Below are positions 5,846 through 8,970 of a DNA stretch of 8,970 bases, in pieces. A program made the position numbers and the translations under genes. The stretch is from assembly GCA_902782885.1 (NCBI GenBank), contig CACZOW010000117.1, positions 1-8,970 on the forward strand, written 5' to 3'. Below the pieces are notes generated by a model. That model was given only the letters and a program-made list of their open reading frames with translations, was not told the DNA's origin and ran no database searches. The DNA comes from an uncultured Ruminococcus sp. (GTDB lineage Bacteria > Bacillota > Clostridia > UBA1212 > UBA1255). The stretch's first letter is position 1; every line of letters begins with the position of its first letter.

Positions 5846-8020
5846 ATGGCTGACAGCAAATACACTTTCTACACACCGCAGGGCTTCACGCGGCCGGTGC
5901 GGCTTCCGGAGGAGACCCGGCGGTTCGCGTACGAGTCGCTTGACCACAAATACGGGCTGGACACCCGCAGGACCGACGCGGTGATCCTGGACGAAGAGCC
6001 CGGTTTCGAGGCGCTCAGTCCGTATGAAAAGTATGATCTGGCCGTGCGCAGGATAGCGCAGGAAGCTCCGGTGCGCATATGCGAAGGAGAGCGGATCAGC
6101 GGCGCGGCGACGCTCGGCGCGGCGATCAGGCACGTTGTCCCTGCTATGTATAAAGGTGCTCCGGTGTATTCCAGCGTCAGCCATCTGACGGTGGACTTTG
6201 ACCGCGTGCTGACCGTAGGGCTCAGAGGCCTGCGGCGGGAGGCGTCGGACGCGCTGAAACGGTATTGCGGCACGGAAAAAGAGGCGTTCGCCCGCAGCGC
6301 GCTGAACACGCTGGACTCCTTCGAGTTCTGGCTGGACCGTTACGTCGACGCGCTGGAAGACGCCGCCGCACGCGACCCGCGCTATGCCGCGAATCTGGCA
6401 AATCTCCGCCGTGTGCCCCGCAGACCCGCACGTAATTTTTATGAAGCGGTACAGAGCGTCTGGGTAACGTTCGCGTTTCTGCGGCTTTGCGGCAACTGGC
6501 CGGGGATCGGGCGCATCGACCGCATGCTGGGCAAATATCTGGACGCGGATCTGGCGGCGGGAAGATTGACGCTCGACGACGCGCGGGATATATTGGCCCA
6601 CTTCTTCATCAAAGGCTGCGAGTGGGTGAGCGGCGGCAATTACGGCTCCGGCGACGCGCAGCATTACCAGAATCTGGTGATAGGGGGCATTGACGCCGAC
6701 GGACGCGACGTGACCGGCCCCGTTACGTTCCTGGTGCTGGATATCATAGAAGAACTGGGGATCAGCGATTTCCCCACCACGGTCAGGCTCAGCGCGAATT
6801 CGCCGGAACAGCTCTACAGGCGCACGGCGGAAGTGATGCGGCTGGGCGGCGGCACGCTGGCGGTGTATAACGAAGACCTGATCATAAGGACCCTCACCGG
6901 ATACGGGTACCCGCTCCGGGAGGCGCGCGAATTTGCCAACGACGGCTGCTGGGAAGTGCAGATACCCGGCACCACGGATTTCTCGTACCTGCCCTTTGAT
7001 TCGCTGGGGATCCTGCAGCATACGACACTGAAGGATTATGACATGCCCGACGCGGACGTGCGCTTCCCGGATTTTGACGCTTTGCTGGAGGCGTACCTGA
7101 GCGATCTGACCGCGTTCGTAGCGGCGATCACCGGGGGCTTCAAAGGCATGTACCGTTTCGACGGTAACGGAGAGTTCCAGGGCTGGAATCCGGTATTTCC
7201 ATGCACGGCGGTGTCGCTGTTTGAACGCGGCTGCGTGGAAAAAGGACTCTCGTACTACGAGGGCGGTCCGAAATATCAGATCCGTTCGCCCCATATCGGC
7301 GGGCTCGCGGACACGGTCAACAGCCTATACGCCTTAAAAAAGGCAGTTTATGATGAAAGACTGCTCAGCCTCGGGGAGTTTTTACGGATCCTGCGGGACA
7401 ACTGGGCGGACAACGAGCCCCTGCGCCGCCGCATGCTGAACAAATACACATACTACGGCGCGGACAACGATGAGGCCGACGCCATTGCCGCCGCGGTACT
7501 GAAGCGTTTTGCCGCTGCCTGCGACGCGCAGAACACCGGGTACGGTTACCGTTTCCCGGGGGGCGTCAGTACTTTCGGGCGCCAGCTGGAATGGGCGCCT
7601 CACCGCCTGGCGGCGCCTCACGGGCGCATGCGCGGAGAGGTGCTGGCGGCCAACTGCTCTCCCACGCCGGGCACGGATACGAGAGGGGCAACGGCCATTG
7701 TCCGCTCCTACTGCAAATGCCCGCTTTCCGCTCTGCCGACCGGCGCGGCGCTGGACGTGCGGCTGCTGCCGGATTCGGTGCGGGGAGAGGACGGCCTCAA
7801 TGCGCTGATCGGTCTGATGCGCGGTTTTGTGGCGCTGGGCGGCTTTTTCATGCAGCCGGACGTAGTGGATGCGTCAATCCTGCGGGAAGCGCAGGAACAC
7901 CCGGAGGAGCACCAGACGCTGTCGGTGCGGGTCTCGGGCTGGAACGCGCGCTTCGTGACGCTGAACCGGGAATGGCAGGATATGGTCATAGGCCAGGCGG
8001 AGGACAGCGGCTGCTGCTGA
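5846..8020 (+). CDS. Glycyl radical enzyme (pyruvate formate-lyase family), substrate unassigned
   Basis: The 724-residue product, slightly shorter than pyruvate formate-lyase, has both hallmarks of the family. One is a C-terminal glycyl radical motif, RVSGWNARF, with Gly698 as the radical site 27 residues from the end. The other is an active-site Cys368 in NDGCWEVQIPG. Pyruvate formate-lyase itself has two adjacent cysteines at this place. The G-C-x-E form seen here (Glu370) is typical of the dehydratase, C-N or C-S lyase and decarboxylase branches, where the Glu takes part in acid-base chemistry. The N-terminal segment SVSHLTVDFDRVL (His113) matches the usual GH-x-x-PDY element only loosely. 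I cannot assign a substrate; glycerol, choline, hydroxyproline and isethionate are not supported by anything I can read. Its activase lies 26 bases downstream. The tail ends in Gly-Cys-Cys. The enzyme would be cytoplasmic, oxygen-sensitive and active only after radical installation. Confidence 0.92.
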   Translation: MADSKYTFYTPQGFTRPVRLPEETRRFAYESLDHKYGLDTRRTDAVILDEEPGFEALSPYEKYDLAVRRIAQEAPVRICEGERISGAATLGAAIRHVVPAMYKGAPVYSSVSHLTVDFDRVLTVGLRGLRREASDALKRYCGTEKEAFARSALNTLDSFEFWLDRYVDALEDAAARDPRYAANLANLRRVPRRPARNFYEAVQSVWVTFAFLRLCGNWPGIGRIDRMLGKYLDADLAAGRLTLDDARDILAHFFIKGCEWVSGGNYGSGDAQHYQNLVIGGIDADGRDVTGPVTFLVLDIIEELGISDFPTTVRLSANSPEQLYRRTAEVMRLGGGTLAVYNEDLIIRTLTGYGYPLREAREFANDGCWEVQIPGTTDFSYLPFDSLGILQHTTLKDYDMPDADVRFPDFDALLEAYLSDLTAFVAAITGGFKGMYRFDGNGEFQGWNPVFPCTAVSLFERGCVEKGLSYYEGGPKYQIRSPHIGGLADTVNSLYALKKAVYDERLLSLGEFLRILRDNWADNEPLRRRMLNKYTYYGADNDEADAIAAAVLKRFAAACDAQNTGYGYRFPGGVSTFGRQLEWAPHRLAAPHGRMRGEVLAANCSPTPGTDTRGATAIVRSYCKCPLSALPTGAALDVRLLPDSVRGEDGLNALIGLMRGFVALGGFFMQPDVVDASILREAQEHPEEHQTLSVRVSGWNARFVTLNREWQDMVIGQAEDSGCC

Positions 8021-8030
8021 GAAAGGGCGC

Positions 8031-8038
8031 GGGAGAGG
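8031..8038 (+). promoter_or_regulatory. Ribosome binding site of the activase gene
   Basis: GGGAGAGG lies 8 bases before the ATG at 8047. It supports this start over a frame-open extension further upstream that would run inside the glycyl radical enzyme gene. Confidence 0.6.
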
Positions 8039-8046
8039 TCGGACAG

Positions 8047-8937
8047 ATGCGGATCACGGAAATTCAGCGTTTTTGCATGCACGACGGACCGGGAATACGC
8101 ACGGCGGTGTTTTTAAAAGGCTGCCCGCTGCGCTGCGCCTGGTGCCATAATCCCGAAACACAGCGCCCGGGTCAGGAGATATTGTTCCAACCGGCTCGCT
8201 GCATAGGCTGCGGCGCGTGCGCTTCAGTGTGTCCGAAAGGGTGTCATACGAGCGGGATCGACGGCGCGCACGTATTCGAGCGGGATAATTGCCTCCGGTG
8301 CGGCGCGTGCGTCGAGGCCTGTCCGGCGGGGGCGCTGGAGGCGGCAATGCGCGAACTGACCCCGGCGGAAGTGCTCGCGGAGGTGCTCCGGGACAACGCC
8401 TTTTACGGCGCGGAAGGCGGTATTACGCTCACCGGCGGGGAGCCGCTCGCGCAGGGCGAAGAGGCGCTTTCACTGTTGCGCATGTGCAAGGCGCACGGTA
8501 TCGGTACCGCGGTGGAAACGTGCGGCTTTTTTGATCCGGAACTTATTCCGGAGTTGTCGCAGTGCGTCGATCTGCTCTTGTGGGACTACAAGGACGCGGA
8601 CGGCGCGCGGCTCCGGAAATGGACGGGAGCGCCGGACCGGAGGGATATCGACAATTTAATTGCCTGCGACCGCGCCGGCATTCCTTCGGTATTGCGCTGC
8701 GTGATGGTGAACGGGGTCAATATTGACGCCGCGCGCCGCGACGGCATCGTTTCGCTGTACACTCAGCTGGTCAATTGCCGCGGTGTCGAACTACTCCCGT
8801 ACCACCCGTACGGCGGCTCCAAGGAGGCGGCGCTGGGCCGTCCGGTGACGTCGGACAATGCGCTTATCCCGCCCCCCGAACTTATCTCTGAATTCAAAGC
8901 TTCGCTGCGCGCCGCGGGCGTGCCGGTGAAGGAATAA
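8047..8937 (+). CDS. Glycyl radical enzyme activase (radical SAM, two ferredoxin-like clusters)
   Basis: This 296-residue protein should install the glycyl radical on its upstream partner by reductive cleavage of S-adenosylmethionine. The radical SAM cluster motif is C-x3-C-x2-C at Cys26, Cys30 and Cys33 (KGCPLRCAWCHNPE), preceded by the activase signature FCMHDGPGIRT. Two ferredoxin-type 4Fe-4S motifs follow: Cys52, 55, 58, 62 and Cys82, 85, 88, 92. This insert is present in activases of glycerol dehydratase-, choline lyase- and decarboxylase-type enzymes and absent from pyruvate formate-lyase activase, which agrees with the GCWE active site of the partner. TGGEP (129-133) is the SAM amino-group-binding motif, and the later ELLPYHPYG segment is typical of the family. 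An extra Cys66 follows the first ferredoxin motif. Spacing of 26 bases from the partner indicates one operon. Confidence 0.95.
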   Translation: MRITEIQRFCMHDGPGIRTAVFLKGCPLRCAWCHNPETQRPGQEILFQPARCIGCGACASVCPKGCHTSGIDGAHVFERDNCLRCGACVEACPAGALEAAMRELTPAEVLAEVLRDNAFYGAEGGITLTGGEPLAQGEEALSLLRMCKAHGIGTAVETCGFFDPELIPELSQCVDLLLWDYKDADGARLRKWTGAPDRRDIDNLIACDRAGIPSVLRCVMVNGVNIDAARRDGIVSLYTQLVNCRGVELLPYHPYGGSKEAALGRPVTSDNALIPPPELISEFKASLRAAGVPVKE

Positions 8938-8951
8938 GTCTTTGCTTATTC
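8932..8951. repeat. Short inverted repeat across the activase stop codon
   Basis: GAATAAG (8932-8938) and CTTATTC (8945-8951) form a perfect 7-bp, A+T-rich stem with a 6-base loop, spanning the TAA stop. There is no following T run, so I do not call it a terminator. It could be a weak mRNA 3' structure or chance. The bases from 8952 to the window end show nothing recognisable. Confidence 0.35.
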
Positions 8952-8970
8952 GACTACGGTCTGCGTGTTC

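Noticed and set aside
5684..7294. Long open frame (536 codons) on the minus strand opposite the glycyl radical enzyme
   Set aside because: It is a shadow of the G+C-rich plus-strand gene, which has clear family motifs. The minus frame is rich in Arg, His and Ala without any recognisable domain, and it crosses the heptamer array.
7591..8046. 152-codon upstream extension of the activase frame
   Set aside because: It overlaps the end of the glycyl radical enzyme gene in another frame, is Gly/Arg/Ala-rich without homology, and the activase signature begins right after the ATG at 8047.
8932..8951. Terminator of the activase operon
   Set aside because: The stem is A+T-rich and no T run follows it, so only an inverted repeat is reported.

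Overview
The window looks like part of a Gram-positive, Clostridia-type (Bacillota) chromosome. Three things support this: a sortase-type LPQTG wall-anchor protein, a CotH-like protein with a lipoprotein signal, and an oxygen-sensitive glycyl radical enzyme with its S-adenosylmethionine (SAM) radical activase. No marker allows a finer placement. All five genes lie on the + strand; I found no RNA gene, insertion sequence, CRISPR array or phage gene.

Region 1 (2-1814) is visibly poorer in G+C than the rest. It holds the C-terminal part of a GH127-family (DUF1680, beta-L-arabinofuranosidase-like) enzyme. This overlaps by ATGA a secreted LamG-like domain protein with a Thr/Pro/Glu repeat linker and an LPQTG anchor. 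A hairpin terminator closes the unit. It reads as a plant-glycan or arabinoside module ending in a surface-displayed, presumably glycan-binding protein.

Region 2 (1841-3391) is a clear sigma-A type promoter followed by prolyl-tRNA synthetase of the archaeal/eukaryote-like type, with a C-terminal zinc-type domain and no bacterial editing insertion. The start at 1940 is preferred over 1895.

Region 3 (3392-5785) is a large putative lipoprotein: signal peptide with lipobox, Pro/Thr linker, a middle region of unknown function, then a CotH kinase-like domain.

Region 4 (5846-8937) is a two-gene unit: a glycyl radical enzyme of unassigned substrate (active-site GCWE, C-terminal RVSGW) and its activase with two ferredoxin-like 4Fe-4S motifs.

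The least explained structure is a pair of G/C-A-A-A heptamer arrays (consensus GGCAAAT/GGCAAAG). One starts right after the proS stop codon and the other overlaps the stop codon of the CotH-like gene. Both are on the same strand and run into the start of the next gene. They generate many ATG codons and some purine-rich, Shine-Dalgarno-like AAAGGG. No terminator is apparent between proS and the activase, so 1840-8937 may be one transcription unit of unrelated functions, with these arrays as the only joints.
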